From: Candidatus Cryptobacteroides fimicaballi
GTDB lineage: Bacteria; Bacteroidota; Bacteroidia; Bacteroidales; UBA932
DNA length: 57,175 nucleotides
Reading direction: 5' to 3'
NCBI GenBank assembly: GCA_018065485.1
Contig: JAGHTF010000020.1
Span: 1-57,175, forward strand
Shown here: in pieces, positions 36,533 to 44,938 of the stretch
How positions within the stretch are numbered: position 1 is the first letter of the stretch
Layout of the letters: every line of letters starts with the position of its first letter
Position numbers and translations under genes: made by a program
Notes under the pieces: model-generated
The model's database searches: none
The model's input: only the letters and a program-made list of their open reading frames with translations
What the model was told of the DNA's origin: nothing

Positions 36533-37440
36533 GATTTCCTGTATTCCAGCGGAGTCATTCCCGTGGCATCCTTGAAATACTTGTTGAATTGGGCCTGGGT
36601 GTTGAAATTCATTGTGCGGCACAATTCTCCGATTGTCTGTCTCCCACTCTTTATCAGAGACTTGGCATCGAGAATAACATAGTCCCGTATCCAATCTGTG
36701 GGGCGTTTTCCGCTTTCGGCCATTATGACTTTCGCCAGATATTTCGGTGACAGGCCGGTTTTCTGTGCGTACCACGCCACGTCGCGGTGTTCTCTGTGCC
36801 GTCTTTCCACCTGATTGAGGAACTCTTTCAGAATCATTTCCCGTTGCGATACTTTCTCCTTTTTCCTGAGAGAGACTTCGGCATCAACGGCTGCAATGGA
36901 GCTGAGAACCATTATGTGCGCCTTGACGAGGACTTCGGGGGTTGCGTCCCCAAATTTTTCGAGTGTCTTCCGTAAAAGCAGGTAGGATTCCACCGCCATC
37001 ACTACCGTATCTTCCTGGAGGTCCAGCTGTACCGTAGAAGAGAAGTTTTTTGCAGAGAACAGGCCTCCGTAAAAAGAAAAATCGGGCGCAAGGTCCTTAT
37101 TCTGTACCGCAAGCACGGCAAATTCGCTTTCCGGTTCCAGGATAACGTTGTCGGCAATCGTGCCGGGGACCAGTACGAGGGCGGATCCGGCTTTTACGGT
37201 ATGTATCCTCAGGTTGCACTCAACCTCTATGCCTCCGCGTATGCACAGGACAATTACCGTGAAATCTATGCGTTTTGGCATATCGGCCCCGATGAAGGCG
37301 TTCACTTCGTCGTTCATGGTCTCCCCCAGGGGACGGCCGATGTTGTCGTACAGAATGATGTCATTCTTATAAAGAATACGGGTGTCTGTCCCGGGCATCA
37401 TCCCGAAAGCGATATTGTGAATATTCCCGAGCCCTCTCAT
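36529..37440 (-). CDS. AraC-family transcriptional regulator
   Basis: A 303-residue regulator. The N-terminal 180 residues look like a cupin-type sensor (IEVECNLRIHTVKAGSALVL, PGTIADNVILEPESEFAVLAV). The C-terminal 100 residues carry two helix-turn-helix motifs: HREHRDVAWYAQKTGLSPKY with LAKVI, and TIGELCRTMNFNTQAQFNKY with FKDATGMTPLEYRKS. It begins 3 bases after the phosphotransferase stop, so it is the last gene of corA-phosphotransferase-araC. Ligand and targets are not evident; no nearby operator stands out. Confidence 0.93.
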   Translation of the reverse strand: MRGLGNIHNIAFGMMPGTDTRILYKNDIILYDNIGRPLGETMNDEVNAFIGADMPKRIDFTVIVLCIRGGIEVECNLRIHTVKAGSALVLVPGTIADNVILEPESEFAVLAVQNKDLAPDFSFYGGLFSAKNFSSTVQLDLQEDTVVMAVESYLLLRKTLEKFGDATPEVLVKAHIMVLSSIAAVDAEVSLRKKEKVSQREMILKEFLNQVERRHREHRDVAWYAQKTGLSPKYLAKVIMAESGKRPTDWIRDYVILDAKSLIKSGRQTIGELCRTMNFNTQAQFNKYFKDATGMTPLEYRKS

Positions 37441-37443
37441 CGC

Positions 37444-38271
37444 TTATTTCGGAAGCAGATTGTGGAAATTCTCGTTGCGGTAGCCCGAGCAGCGGTCGAT
37501 GAGCAGGCACATAAGGCCGGAATACGGGCTGATGAGCTCTTTTATCTCCTCCTGATTCGCATCGTCTCCGAAATATCCCATAACAAAGAATCTCCAGAAT
37601 TCCCGGGCCAGCGAAGGTTCCATATGAAAAGTCTCGCGTATGAAATCGTCGGGCGAATAGCAGCAGCTCAGCATTACCTGACCGAGGTCGAAATAGGGAT
37701 GTCCGCAGGCGAAGTCGCCCAGGTCGATGAAATATTCTCCGTCGGGGGTGATGATTCCGTTGCTGTACTGCAGGTCCCCGTGAATGGCGGTTGTGGCGTC
37801 GGGTGCATCCAGAATAAACTGCCTGGTGCGCTTCCTTTCCCCGTCGCTGAAGAAGGGACTGGCCTCCAGCTCTCTCAAGTCTCTTTCCTTGATGCTCTCG
37901 AATTCCTTGCCGCTCACGTCGGTAGAGTGCAGTTTCAGGCACATAGCGGCAAAACGTCGGGCCAGTTCTTCGACTCTCTCCGGTTCGTTGGCGACGGCCC
38001 TCGAAAAGGAAACCTTGTCCCTGAGCCTCTGGAAACGGATTCCGTAGCGGCCCTGCCCGTCGGTTATGAAATCCCCGGGCTTGGGGACAGAAATTCCCAG
38101 CCCGTAAACTTTGTGCGACAGTTCCTGCTCGCTTATCACGCTGCTAATGTCGGCAGACGGATTATAGAGTTTGATCATTACGTCAGGGTCGGTTTTATGA
38201 AAGTAGCTTGCTCCATTGAAACCTTCCCCGGAACGCTCGTAATCGTTCAGGTTTATAAGAATAGCATCCAT
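37444..38271 (-). CDS. APH/choline-kinase-fold phosphotransferase
   Basis: A 275-residue kinase-fold enzyme of the aminoglycoside-phosphotransferase superfamily. The catalytic loop AIHGDLQYSNGII (HGDxxxxN) is followed by the metal site FIDLGDFACGHPYFDLGQV. An N-terminal lobe with DVMIKLYNPSADIS and SEQELSHKVYGLGI supplies the nucleotide-binding Lys and Glu. It is close to a group sometimes called the Fibrobacter paralogous phosphotransferases. It lies 3 bases after corA. The substrate may be a small hydroxylated metabolite; antibiotic resistance should not be assumed. Confidence 0.85.
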   Translation of the reverse strand: MDAILINLNDYERSGEGFNGASYFHKTDPDVMIKLYNPSADISSVISEQELSHKVYGLGISVPKPGDFITDGQGRYGIRFQRLRDKVSFSRAVANEPERVEELARRFAAMCLKLHSTDVSGKEFESIKERDLRELEASPFFSDGERKRTRQFILDAPDATTAIHGDLQYSNGIITPDGEYFIDLGDFACGHPYFDLGQVMLSCCYSPDDFIRETFHMEPSLAREFWRFFVMGYFGDDANQEEIKELISPYSGLMCLLIDRCSGYRNENFHNLLPK

Positions 38272-38274
38272 ATT

Positions 38275-39228
38275 CTAAAGCATTTTTTTCTTCTTGAAGA
38301 CAATCCAGGCCCCGAGTACAATCAATACCATAAGGCCCGTGATTCCAATCCAGGCCCAGGATTCGCCTTGGAAAGGAAGGTTTATGTTCATTCCGTAGAA
38401 GCTCGCAATAAGGGTCGCAGGCATAAGAAGCACGCTGATGAAGGTGAAAATCTTCATAATGCGGTTCTGGTCCAGGTTGATGATACCCACAACCGTATCC
38501 TGCAGGTACTCGAGCCTCTCGAATGCGAAATTGGTATGGTTGATAAGCGAGGCGATATCCTGGAGAATGATTCCAAGGTCGTCCTTTAGGTTCGTGTCTT
38601 TGGGGAACAGCTTGCTCTTGAGAATATTGGAAATAAGTCTCTGCTTGTCCACCACGTTTTCGCGAACGAACATCGCATTTTCCTGCAACTGGTTTATGTC
38701 CAGAAGGAATTCTTCGTTGATATCCTCCTGCTGGTTGATTCGCCTGCTGAACTGGCTTACGTCCTTGGAGATAAGCTCTACGATGTCGGCATCCAGATCC
38801 ACACGCTTGTCCATAATCTCCACAAATACGTGCCATCCGTCCGGAAACAGTTCGGGCCTGGCCTGCAGCTTGTTCTGCAGAGTGTCGAAAGACCGGAGGG
38901 GAATCTCCCTCAGGGTCGTAATCAGCCCGCCTGCGAGAATGAATGAAACGGGATCCATAAGCATCTCGTCGTCGGCGGGAGAGAGAAAGTTCGTGTTGGC
39001 GAAGATGATGTCGCCCTCTTCGCTGAATCGGGATGAACTCTCGATTTCCTCGGCCTCGGCCTTTGTCTGGATGGTGGTTCCCAAATACGTCTCGATGGCC
39101 CTCTTCTCATCTCCTGTCGGATCCAGGAGATCTATCCAGAGGACATTTTCTTTGCTGATAGTAGCAAACTCCGTTTTGGACTGGGTGAAACTGATTTCTT
39201 TCCCGAGTCTGTAGAAAACTTTAATCAT
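38275..39228 (-). CDS. corA: CorA-type divalent-cation (Mg/Co) transporter
   Basis: A 317-residue inner-membrane channel. The long cytoplasmic N-terminal domain (about 1-245) has the family alpha/beta and stalk helices, and two C-terminal transmembrane helices follow. The signature GMN is in FYGMNINLPF, after TFISVLLMPATLIASFYGMN, and the protein ends with a positively charged FKKKKML tail. It is the first gene of a three-gene reverse operon and has its own promoter divergent from murK. Confidence 0.95.
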   Translation of the reverse strand: MIKVFYRLGKEISFTQSKTEFATISKENVLWIDLLDPTGDEKRAIETYLGTTIQTKAEAEEIESSSRFSEEGDIIFANTNFLSPADDEMLMDPVSFILAGGLITTLREIPLRSFDTLQNKLQARPELFPDGWHVFVEIMDKRVDLDADIVELISKDVSQFSRRINQQEDINEEFLLDINQLQENAMFVRENVVDKQRLISNILKSKLFPKDTNLKDDLGIILQDIASLINHTNFAFERLEYLQDTVVGIINLDQNRIMKIFTFISVLLMPATLIASFYGMNINLPFQGESWAWIGITGLMVLIVLGAWIVFKKKKML

Positions 39229-39309
39229 TTGGCCTTCCTGCTTGTTCCCGGCGTTTGTCGGAAGGGGTTTAACTTACGGGTTAGCCGACATCACGGAGAA
39301 GCCGGCGCG

Positions 39310-39317
39310 CAAAGATA
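39310..39317 (-). promoter_or_regulatory. -7 box for the corA operon
   Basis: The reverse strand reads TATCTTTG, identical to the box before the M20 gene. The predicted leader is about 75 bases. Confidence 0.45.
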
Positions 39318-39338
39318 ATAAAAATGTTCAAAAAGTAG

Positions 39339-39346
39339 TATATTTG
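39339..39346 (+). promoter_or_regulatory. -7 box for the murK-murQ-recR-mntP operon
   Basis: The forward strand reads TATATTTG, 29 bases before the murK ATG, for a predicted leader near 23 bases. It is back to back with the corA promoter. Confidence 0.5.
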
Positions 39347-39375
39347 CAAGTTCAATCACAAATTAAACTGAAATT

Positions 39376-40248
39376 ATGATAATAATAGTAGAAAGTGGTG
39401 CTACAAAAACCGATTGGTGCGCCGTTGCAGCCGACGGAAGCGTGATTCCCGTCAGGACTGCCGGAATGAATATAGCCACAATGCCCATCGAGGCGATAAA
39501 GGCAATAATCAATGAAGCTGCGCCCCAGCTCAATCCCAACGGAGAGAAAGTTACCGAGTTGCATTACTATGCAGCAGGTCTGATCATTCCGGAGGGCGAG
39601 AAGATTCCTCCCGTAGCAAAGAACCTGGACGCTTCGCTCAAGGAGTATTTCCCCGATGCCGAGATGGAATATGCATCCGACCTTCTGGATGCCGCACGCG
39701 CCGTGTGCGGTCACAAGCCCGGAATCGCTGCAATTATGGGTACCGGTTCCAACAGCTGCCTGTACGACGGAAAGAACATTGTTAAGAACGTCCGCTCCGC
39801 CGGATTCATCCTTGGCGACGAAGGCGGAGGAGCCTGCCTCGGAAAGATGTTTATGGCCGATTTCCTGAAAGGCCTGGTTCCCGAGCCTGTAAGCAGCGAG
39901 TTCGCCCGTGACTTCCAGGTAGATTATTTTACCGTAGTGCAGAAGGTTTACAAGAGCGACGCTCCTTCCAAATACCTTGGTGAATTCGCCCCCTGGATTA
40001 TGGCCCGTTACGACAGCTGCGACTATGTCCGCGAGCTCGTGGACCGCAACTTCCGCAACTTCATCGAGCGCGCACTCAGCCAGTACGATATCAGGAAATA
40101 TCCCGTGGGCGTAGTAGGCGGTTTCGGTTACGCTCATCAGGAGAAACTCCGCAAGGTCGCCGCTGAGTACGGCATACGCTTCTCCGAAATCATAGCAACA
40201 CCAATCGAAGGTCTGATAAAATACCATACAAGCAATGAGAACGACTGA
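39376..40248 (+). CDS. murK: N-acetylmuramate/N-acetylglucosamine kinase, MurK-like
   Basis: A 290-residue BadF/NAGK-type sugar kinase. Motifs: VESGATKTDWCAV (phosphate-1), SDLLDAARAV with the catalytic Asp, IMGTGSNSCLYDG, and AGFILGDEGGGACLGKMF. The adjacent overlapping murQ (14 bases) matches the MurK-MurQ arrangement described for peptidoglycan salvage in Tannerella forsythia. The expected role is ATP-dependent phosphorylation of MurNAc to MurNAc-6-P for the etherase. No MurT-type permease is adjacent, so uptake must be provided elsewhere, perhaps by the PUL permease at 23845. The symbol rests on context and family, not direct specificity evidence. Confidence 0.86.
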   Translation: MIIIVESGATKTDWCAVAADGSVIPVRTAGMNIATMPIEAIKAIINEAAPQLNPNGEKVTELHYYAAGLIIPEGEKIPPVAKNLDASLKEYFPDAEMEYASDLLDAARAVCGHKPGIAAIMGTGSNSCLYDGKNIVKNVRSAGFILGDEGGGACLGKMFMADFLKGLVPEPVSSEFARDFQVDYFTVVQKVYKSDAPSKYLGEFAPWIMARYDSCDYVRELVDRNFRNFIERALSQYDIRKYPVGVVGGFGYAHQEKLRKVAAEYGIRFSEIIATPIEGLIKYHTSNEND

Positions 40249-41044
40249 ACAAGCTTCGCTTTATAACGATCTCGAGAAGATGACCACGATGCAGATTCTC
40301 GAGGGTATCAACCAGGAAGATGCAAAGGTGCCCCAGGCTATCGCCGGAGTCCTTCCTGCAATTGAAAAACTCGTGGAAGGAATTGTAGAGAGAGTCCCGA
40401 AGGGCGGTAGGGTGTTCTACCTCGGAGCCGGCACCAGCGGGCGTCTGGGAATTGTAGATGCGTCTGAGATTCCTCCCACCTACGGAGTTCCCGACCTTTT
40501 CATAGGTCTGATGGCCGGTGGCGACAAGGCTATCCGTACTGCTGCCGAAGGCGCAGAGGACAATAAGGAAGGCGGATGGGCCGATATGCAGCCCTACAAC
40601 CCGGGAGAGTACGATACCGTGATAGGCATTGCGGCTTCCGGCACTACCCCTTATGTAATAGGTGCGCTCGAAACCGCACGCGCAAAGGGGCTGCTCACCG
40701 GATGCATCACCTGCAATCTGGGATCTCCCGTTGCGGCTGCCTGTGAATGTCCGGTTGAGGTTGTGTGCGGCCCCGAATTCGTTACCGGAAGTACCAGGAT
40801 GAAATCCGGCACCGCGCAGAAACTTGTGCTCAATATGATTTCCACCGCCGTGATGATCCGTCTGGGTCACGTGCACGGCAACAAGATGGTGGATATGCAG
40901 CTTACAAACATAAAGCTTGTCGACCGCGGTACCCGTATGATTATGGAAGAGGCCGGAATTACCGACTACCAGCTGGCTCACGACCTGCTTCTGAAATACG
41001 GTCAGGTTCGCGCTGCCGTAGACGCATACAAGAGTGGAAAGTAA
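40235..41044 (+). CDS. murQ: N-acetylmuramic acid 6-phosphate etherase (canonical copy)
   Basis: A 269-residue SIS-domain lyase that splits MurNAc-6-P into GlcNAc-6-P and D-lactate. It has the textbook signature FYLGAGTSGRLGIVDASEIP with the catalytic Glu at 78, then AGGDKAIRTAAEGAEDN with the second Glu, IAASGTTPYV and TGSTRMKSGTAQ. It starts within the last codons of murK, so the two are translationally coupled. This copy is the reference against which the divergent paralogue at 12673 should be judged. Confidence 0.95.
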   Translation: MRTTEQASLYNDLEKMTTMQILEGINQEDAKVPQAIAGVLPAIEKLVEGIVERVPKGGRVFYLGAGTSGRLGIVDASEIPPTYGVPDLFIGLMAGGDKAIRTAAEGAEDNKEGGWADMQPYNPGEYDTVIGIAASGTTPYVIGALETARAKGLLTGCITCNLGSPVAAACECPVEVVCGPEFVTGSTRMKSGTAQKLVLNMISTAVMIRLGHVHGNKMVDMQLTNIKLVDRGTRMIMEEAGITDYQLAHDLLLKYGQVRAAVDAYKSGK

Positions 41045-41660
41045 GTATCCTTCAACGGTACTGCAGGACGCAGTCGAATCCATAAGCTCGCTGCCGGGCA
41101 TAGGCCCGCGCAGCGCGCTTCGTCTTGCGCTGCATCTGTTGCGTCAGCCGTCCGAAAATATCCGCCACTTTGCTTCGGCAATCGAGCGTCTTGCAACCGA
41201 TGTAAGGTATTGTAAGGAGTGCTCTATGATTTGTGACGGGGATGTCTGCCATATTTGTGCAGACAGCAAGAGGGATCGCTCTATTATCTGCGTGGTGGAA
41301 AATGTGCGCGACGTTATGAGCATCGAAGCTACCGGAGAATATCGCGGAGTTTACCACGTTCTCGGGGGAATCATCTCCCCGATAGACGGCATTGCCCCGT
41401 CTGACCTGAATATCTCCGGCCTTCTTTCCCGTCTGTCCCATCCTACGGAGGAACGGCCCTGCCCTTCGGAGATAATCCTTGCTCTTTCGGGCGATGTCGA
41501 AGGCGAAACCACTGCCTTTTATCTCTACCGGCAGCTGGAACCCTTCGGGGTAAAAGTCAGCACCCTTGCTCGCGGCCTCGGGTTCGGCGACAACCTGGAA
41601 TATGCCGATTCGCTTACCCTCGGCCGGTCGATAGCCGCCCGTCAACCCTTCTGTCCGTAA
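41034..41660 (+). CDS. recR: Recombination mediator protein RecR
   Basis: A 208-residue protein that with RecF/RecO loads RecA at gaps. The start is a GTG at 41034 inside murQ (11-base overlap), giving ESKYPSTVLQDAVESISSLP, which matches the usual RecR N-terminus. It has a helix-hairpin-helix (LPGIGPRSALRLALHLLRQ), a Cys4 zinc site (CKECSMICDGDVCHIC) and a Toprim domain (ICVVENVRDVMSIEATGEY). An unrelated housekeeping gene is thus carried on the murK-murQ transcript. Confidence 0.96.
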   Translation: MESKYPSTVLQDAVESISSLPGIGPRSALRLALHLLRQPSENIRHFASAIERLATDVRYCKECSMICDGDVCHICADSKRDRSIICVVENVRDVMSIEATGEYRGVYHVLGGIISPIDGIAPSDLNISGLLSRLSHPTEERPCPSEIILALSGDVEGETTAFYLYRQLEPFGVKVSTLARGLGFGDNLEYADSLTLGRSIAARQPFCP

Positions 41661-41663
41661 GGT

Positions 41664-42230
41664 ATGCTTATCGTCCGTTCCTTACTCCTGGCCGCATCCC
41701 TTTGCGCCGACTGCTTTGCGGTTTCCCTTTGCTCCAGCCTGACACTTAAGAATGTGCGCGGCAGGGACATCGCCGGAGTGGCGCTTTCGTTCGCCGTAAT
41801 CCAGACCGCCCTGCTGGCCTTGGGATGGGGGTTCGGATACCTTTTCGTAGGACTTCTGGCCGGCATTTCAAAATTCATAGGTGCGGCCCTTCTTATTTAC
41901 GTGGCTGCCGGAATGTTGCGCGACGGCATCTCCAACAGGTCGGAAAGCCGCGATCTCAACGGGTTGCGCAACGTAGTCATCGGCGGACTTGCCACCAGTA
42001 TCGACGCCCTCGCCGTAGGGTGCTCCCAGTCTCTTTCGGGAGCTGCGTTCCCACAGATTCTGCCTCTGCTCATAAGCGTCTTCGCAATCACCCTTCTTTC
42101 TGTAGTCCTTGGAATCCGTCTTGGAAGCAGGGTGGGAATCCGTTTCGGACGCCCGGCTGTCATCGCAGGGGGAACTGTCCTTCTGGCCATTGCTGCCGTC
42201 ATCCTCCTTCAGGGTCTGGAACTCTTGTAA
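41664..42230 (+). CDS. mntP: MntP-type manganese efflux pump
   Basis: A 188-residue membrane protein with six hydrophobic helices in two related halves. The motifs ASLCADCFAVSLCSSL in helix 1 and ATSIDALAVGCSQSL in helix 4 contain the paired Asp residues of the MntP/YebN family. It starts 3 bases after recR and is the last gene of the operon. There is no manganese riboswitch in the short spacer. Confidence 0.9.
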   Translation: MLIVRSLLLAASLCADCFAVSLCSSLTLKNVRGRDIAGVALSFAVIQTALLALGWGFGYLFVGLLAGISKFIGAALLIYVAAGMLRDGISNRSESRDLNGLRNVVIGGLATSIDALAVGCSQSLSGAAFPQILPLLISVFAITLLSVVLGIRLGSRVGIRFGRPAVIAGGTVLLAIAAVILLQGLELL

Positions 42231-42247
42231 AATCCGAATTAATATCT

Positions 42248-42255
42248 TAAATTTG
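42248..42255 (+). promoter_or_regulatory. -7 box for the rpsA operon
   Basis: The forward strand reads TAAATTTG (TAnnTTTG), placing the start of transcription near 42261 and a leader of about 85 bases before rpsA. Confidence 0.5.
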
Positions 42256-42266
42256 CGGGCTTTTGT

Positions 42267-42297
42267 ACAACGCGTGCGCATTATGCGCCTGGGTTGT
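42267..42297 (+). promoter_or_regulatory. Stem-loop in the rpsA leader
   Basis: In the predicted 5' leader, GCGCA (42276-42280) pairs with TGCGC (42284-42288) and an outer ACAAC (42267-42271) pairs with GTTGT (42293-42297). S1 is autoregulated in other bacteria, so this two-part hairpin is a candidate feedback site. It has no T-tract, so it is not a terminator. Confidence 0.4.
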
Positions 42298-42345
42298 CGG
42301 GCTTACACGAATGTTTAACTTTTAAAAAATCAAGTTTTACCAATT

Positions 42346-44130
42346 ATGGCAGAACAGGCAGAAGCAAAGAAGATTCTCAATGCATCCGTAGCTCCCGAGG
42401 AATTTGACTGGGAAGCGTTCGAGGGTGGAGAACTTTCAAATGCAGAAAAAGAAGAAATTAACGCGGCTTACGACAAAACCCTTTCAAAGGTTATCGAAAA
42501 CGAAGTCGTAGAAGGTGAAGTTACAGCTATCAACAAGAGAGAAGTTGTTGTAACCATCGGCGGAAAGAGCGAAGGTGTTATTATGGCACCCGAATTCCGT
42601 TACAATCCGGACCTCAAGGTTGGCGACAAGGTAGAGGTGTTCGTAGAGTCTGCAGAGGACAAGAAGGGACAGCTCATCCTTTCCCACAAGAAGGCACGCG
42701 CCCTCAAGTCTTGGGACAGAGTCAACGAGGCTTACGAGAAGGACGAGATTGTAAAGGGATTTGTAAAGACCCGCACAAAGGGCGGTATGATTGTGGACGT
42801 ATTCGGAATCGAGGCATTCCTTCCCGGTTCACAGATCGACATCAAGCCCATCCGTGATTACGACCAGTTCGTAGGACAGAATATAGACTTCAAGATCGTT
42901 AAGATCAATCCCGACTTCCGCAATGTAGTCGTATCTCACAAGGCATTGCTCGAGGCAGAGCAGGAGCTCAAGAGAAGTGAACTCATTGGTAAGCTGGAGA
43001 AGGGTCAGGTACTCGAGGGCGTTGTGAAGAACATCACCAACTACGGAGTATTCATCGACCTCGGCGGTGTGGACGGTCTTATTCATATCACCGACCTCTC
43101 CTGGGGCCGTGTCAACCATCCTGAGGAAGTCGTTGCCCTCGACCAGAAGATCAAGGTTGTGGTTCTCGATTTCAATGAGCAGCAGAAGAAGATCGCTCTC
43201 GGTCTCAAGCAGCTTACACCTCATCCTTGGGAAAGTCTCGACGCCAACCTCAAGGCAGGCGACAAGGTTAAGGGTAAAGTTATCCTCATTGCCGACTACG
43301 GTGCATTCATCGAGGTTGAGCCCGGCGTAGAAGGTCTCGTTCACGTTAGCGAAATGTCCTGGAGCCCTCGTCTTCACAGCGCACAGGAATTCCTTAAGGT
43401 AGGTGACGAGGTTGAGGCCCAGATTCTTACTATCGACCGTGAAGCCCGCAAGATGTCTCTCGGACTCAAGCAGCTCACAGCAAATCCCTGGGAAGGCATC
43501 CGCGAAAAATATCCCGTTGGAAGCAAGCACAATGCAACAGTACGCAACGTCACCAACTTCGGTGTATTTGCAGAACTTGAAGACGGTGTCGAGGGTCTCG
43601 TTCACATCAGCGATCTGAGCTGGATCAAGATCAAGCATCCTTCAGAGGTTGTTGCATCCGGCGATACAATCGAGGTTCAGATTCTCGACTTCGACGAGGC
43701 AAACCACAAACTCAGCCTTGGCCACAAGCAGCTCGTTCCCAATCCTTGGGATGAGATCGAGGCTAAGTTCACCGTAGGTTCAACCGTAGAGGGAACAGTA
43801 GCTTCCATTACCGACAAGGGTGCAAACATCACTCTCGATTCCGATGCCGAAGGCTTCGCTTTTACCCGCGACCTTCTTAAGGAAGACGGAAAGCAGGCTA
43901 TCGCCGGCGAGACTCTCCAGTTCAAGGTTGTTGAACTGCGCCGCAGCACACACCGTATCCTCGTAAGCCACCTCAAGACTTACGCAGAGGCTAAGGAGAA
44001 AGCTGCCGCTACAGAGGCTGAGGTAACCAAGAAGGCTGTCAAGAAAGTAAACGCAAACGTTGAAAAGACAACCCTCGGAGATATCGACGCACTCGCTGCC
44101 CTCAAGGACAAACTTGAGAAAGGAGAATAA
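42346..44130 (+). CDS. rpsA: 30S ribosomal protein S1
   Basis: A 594-residue protein with six S1/OB-fold repeats at about 55-120, 130-205, 220-290, 305-375, 392-460 and 478-545. Repeats 3-5 are the most canonical (YGVFIDLGGVDGLIHITDLS, YGAFIEVEPGVEGLVHVSEM, FGVFAELEDGVEGLVHISDL). It recruits mRNA to the 30S subunit. The C-terminal tail is Lys/Ala-rich. The stop codon overlaps the ATG of rnz by one base. A leader hairpin may allow feedback control. Confidence 0.98.
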   Translation: MAEQAEAKKILNASVAPEEFDWEAFEGGELSNAEKEEINAAYDKTLSKVIENEVVEGEVTAINKREVVVTIGGKSEGVIMAPEFRYNPDLKVGDKVEVFVESAEDKKGQLILSHKKARALKSWDRVNEAYEKDEIVKGFVKTRTKGGMIVDVFGIEAFLPGSQIDIKPIRDYDQFVGQNIDFKIVKINPDFRNVVVSHKALLEAEQELKRSELIGKLEKGQVLEGVVKNITNYGVFIDLGGVDGLIHITDLSWGRVNHPEEVVALDQKIKVVVLDFNEQQKKIALGLKQLTPHPWESLDANLKAGDKVKGKVILIADYGAFIEVEPGVEGLVHVSEMSWSPRLHSAQEFLKVGDEVEAQILTIDREARKMSLGLKQLTANPWEGIREKYPVGSKHNATVRNVTNFGVFAELEDGVEGLVHISDLSWIKIKHPSEVVASGDTIEVQILDFDEANHKLSLGHKQLVPNPWDEIEAKFTVGSTVEGTVASITDKGANITLDSDAEGFAFTRDLLKEDGKQAIAGETLQFKVVELRRSTHRILVSHLKTYAEAKEKAAATEAEVTKKAVKKVNANVEKTTLGDIDALAALKDKLEKGE

Positions 44131-44933
44131 TGAATTTTACTTTGACCACTCTCGGCACCGCTTCGGCGATGCCGAGGGTTGATAGAAATCAAAGCGCCCA
44201 GGTGCTGCAGGTACACGGGCGCTTGTTTTTAATAGACTGCGGAGAAAATACGCAGCGTCGCATTCGGGAGGAAGGCCTTTCTTTTGCGAAAATCGAAGCC
44301 GTGTTCATTTCCCATCTGCACGGGGATCACGTCTTCGGCCTTTTGGGCCTAATCTCTACAATGGGTCTTTACGGCAGGGTGGAGCCCTTGAGAATTTTCG
44401 GACCTGCCGCACTGGAGGCAATGCTGGTGTTCTTTAAGAAGTACTTCGGCGACGGCCTTCCCTTTCAGCTGGAATTCACGGAGGTAAAGGCATCCTCTCC
44501 AGTTACCGTTTATGAGAACCGGTATGTTAGGGTGAGCGCTTTCCCCTTAAATCATAAAATAGAAACCTACGGATACCGCTTCGACGCGGTTCCCACGCCA
44601 AAGAATCCCGAAGGAGCGCATCAGCCCTCTTATGCTTATGTTTCCGATACGGCTCCGTTCGAGGAACTGCCTTCCTTTGTGCAGGGAGTCGACGTGCTGT
44701 ATCACGAATCCACTTATACTGCCGAATTTGAGCAGCAGGCTCTCAAGAGATTCCACTCGACCTCGAAGCACGCTGCGCAGTGTGCGCTGGACGCTGGAGC
44801 CGGCGCTCTTATCCTGGGCCATTATTCGGCCCGATGCCGCGACCTGCAGGCCTTTGAGAACGAAGCCCGCACAATATTCCCCAATGTCTTCGCCGCCACC
44901 GACGGTGATGTTTTCGAAATCCCTAAGAAATAA
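44130..44933 (+). CDS. rnz: Ribonuclease Z
   Basis: A 267-residue metallo-beta-lactamase-fold endonuclease that removes tRNA 3' trailers. Motifs: GTASAMPRVDRNQSAQVL, LIDCGENTQRRIRE, zinc site ISHLHGDHVFGLLGL, YVSDTAPFEE and GHYSARCRD. It is shorter than the roughly 305-residue average, but all metal-ligand blocks are present. It is translationally coupled to rpsA by an ATG/TAA overlap. Confidence 0.95.
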   Translation: MNFTLTTLGTASAMPRVDRNQSAQVLQVHGRLFLIDCGENTQRRIREEGLSFAKIEAVFISHLHGDHVFGLLGLISTMGLYGRVEPLRIFGPAALEAMLVFFKKYFGDGLPFQLEFTEVKASSPVTVYENRYVRVSAFPLNHKIETYGYRFDAVPTPKNPEGAHQPSYAYVSDTAPFEELPSFVQGVDVLYHESTYTAEFEQQALKRFHSTSKHAAQCALDAGAGALILGHYSARCRDLQAFENEARTIFPNVFAATDGDVFEIPKK

Positions 44934-44938
44934 AAGGT

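Noticed and set aside
37201-38589. 462-codon ORF opposite AraC, phosphotransferase and CorA
   Set aside because: It crosses three real genes and their boundaries, so it cannot be a genuine unit.
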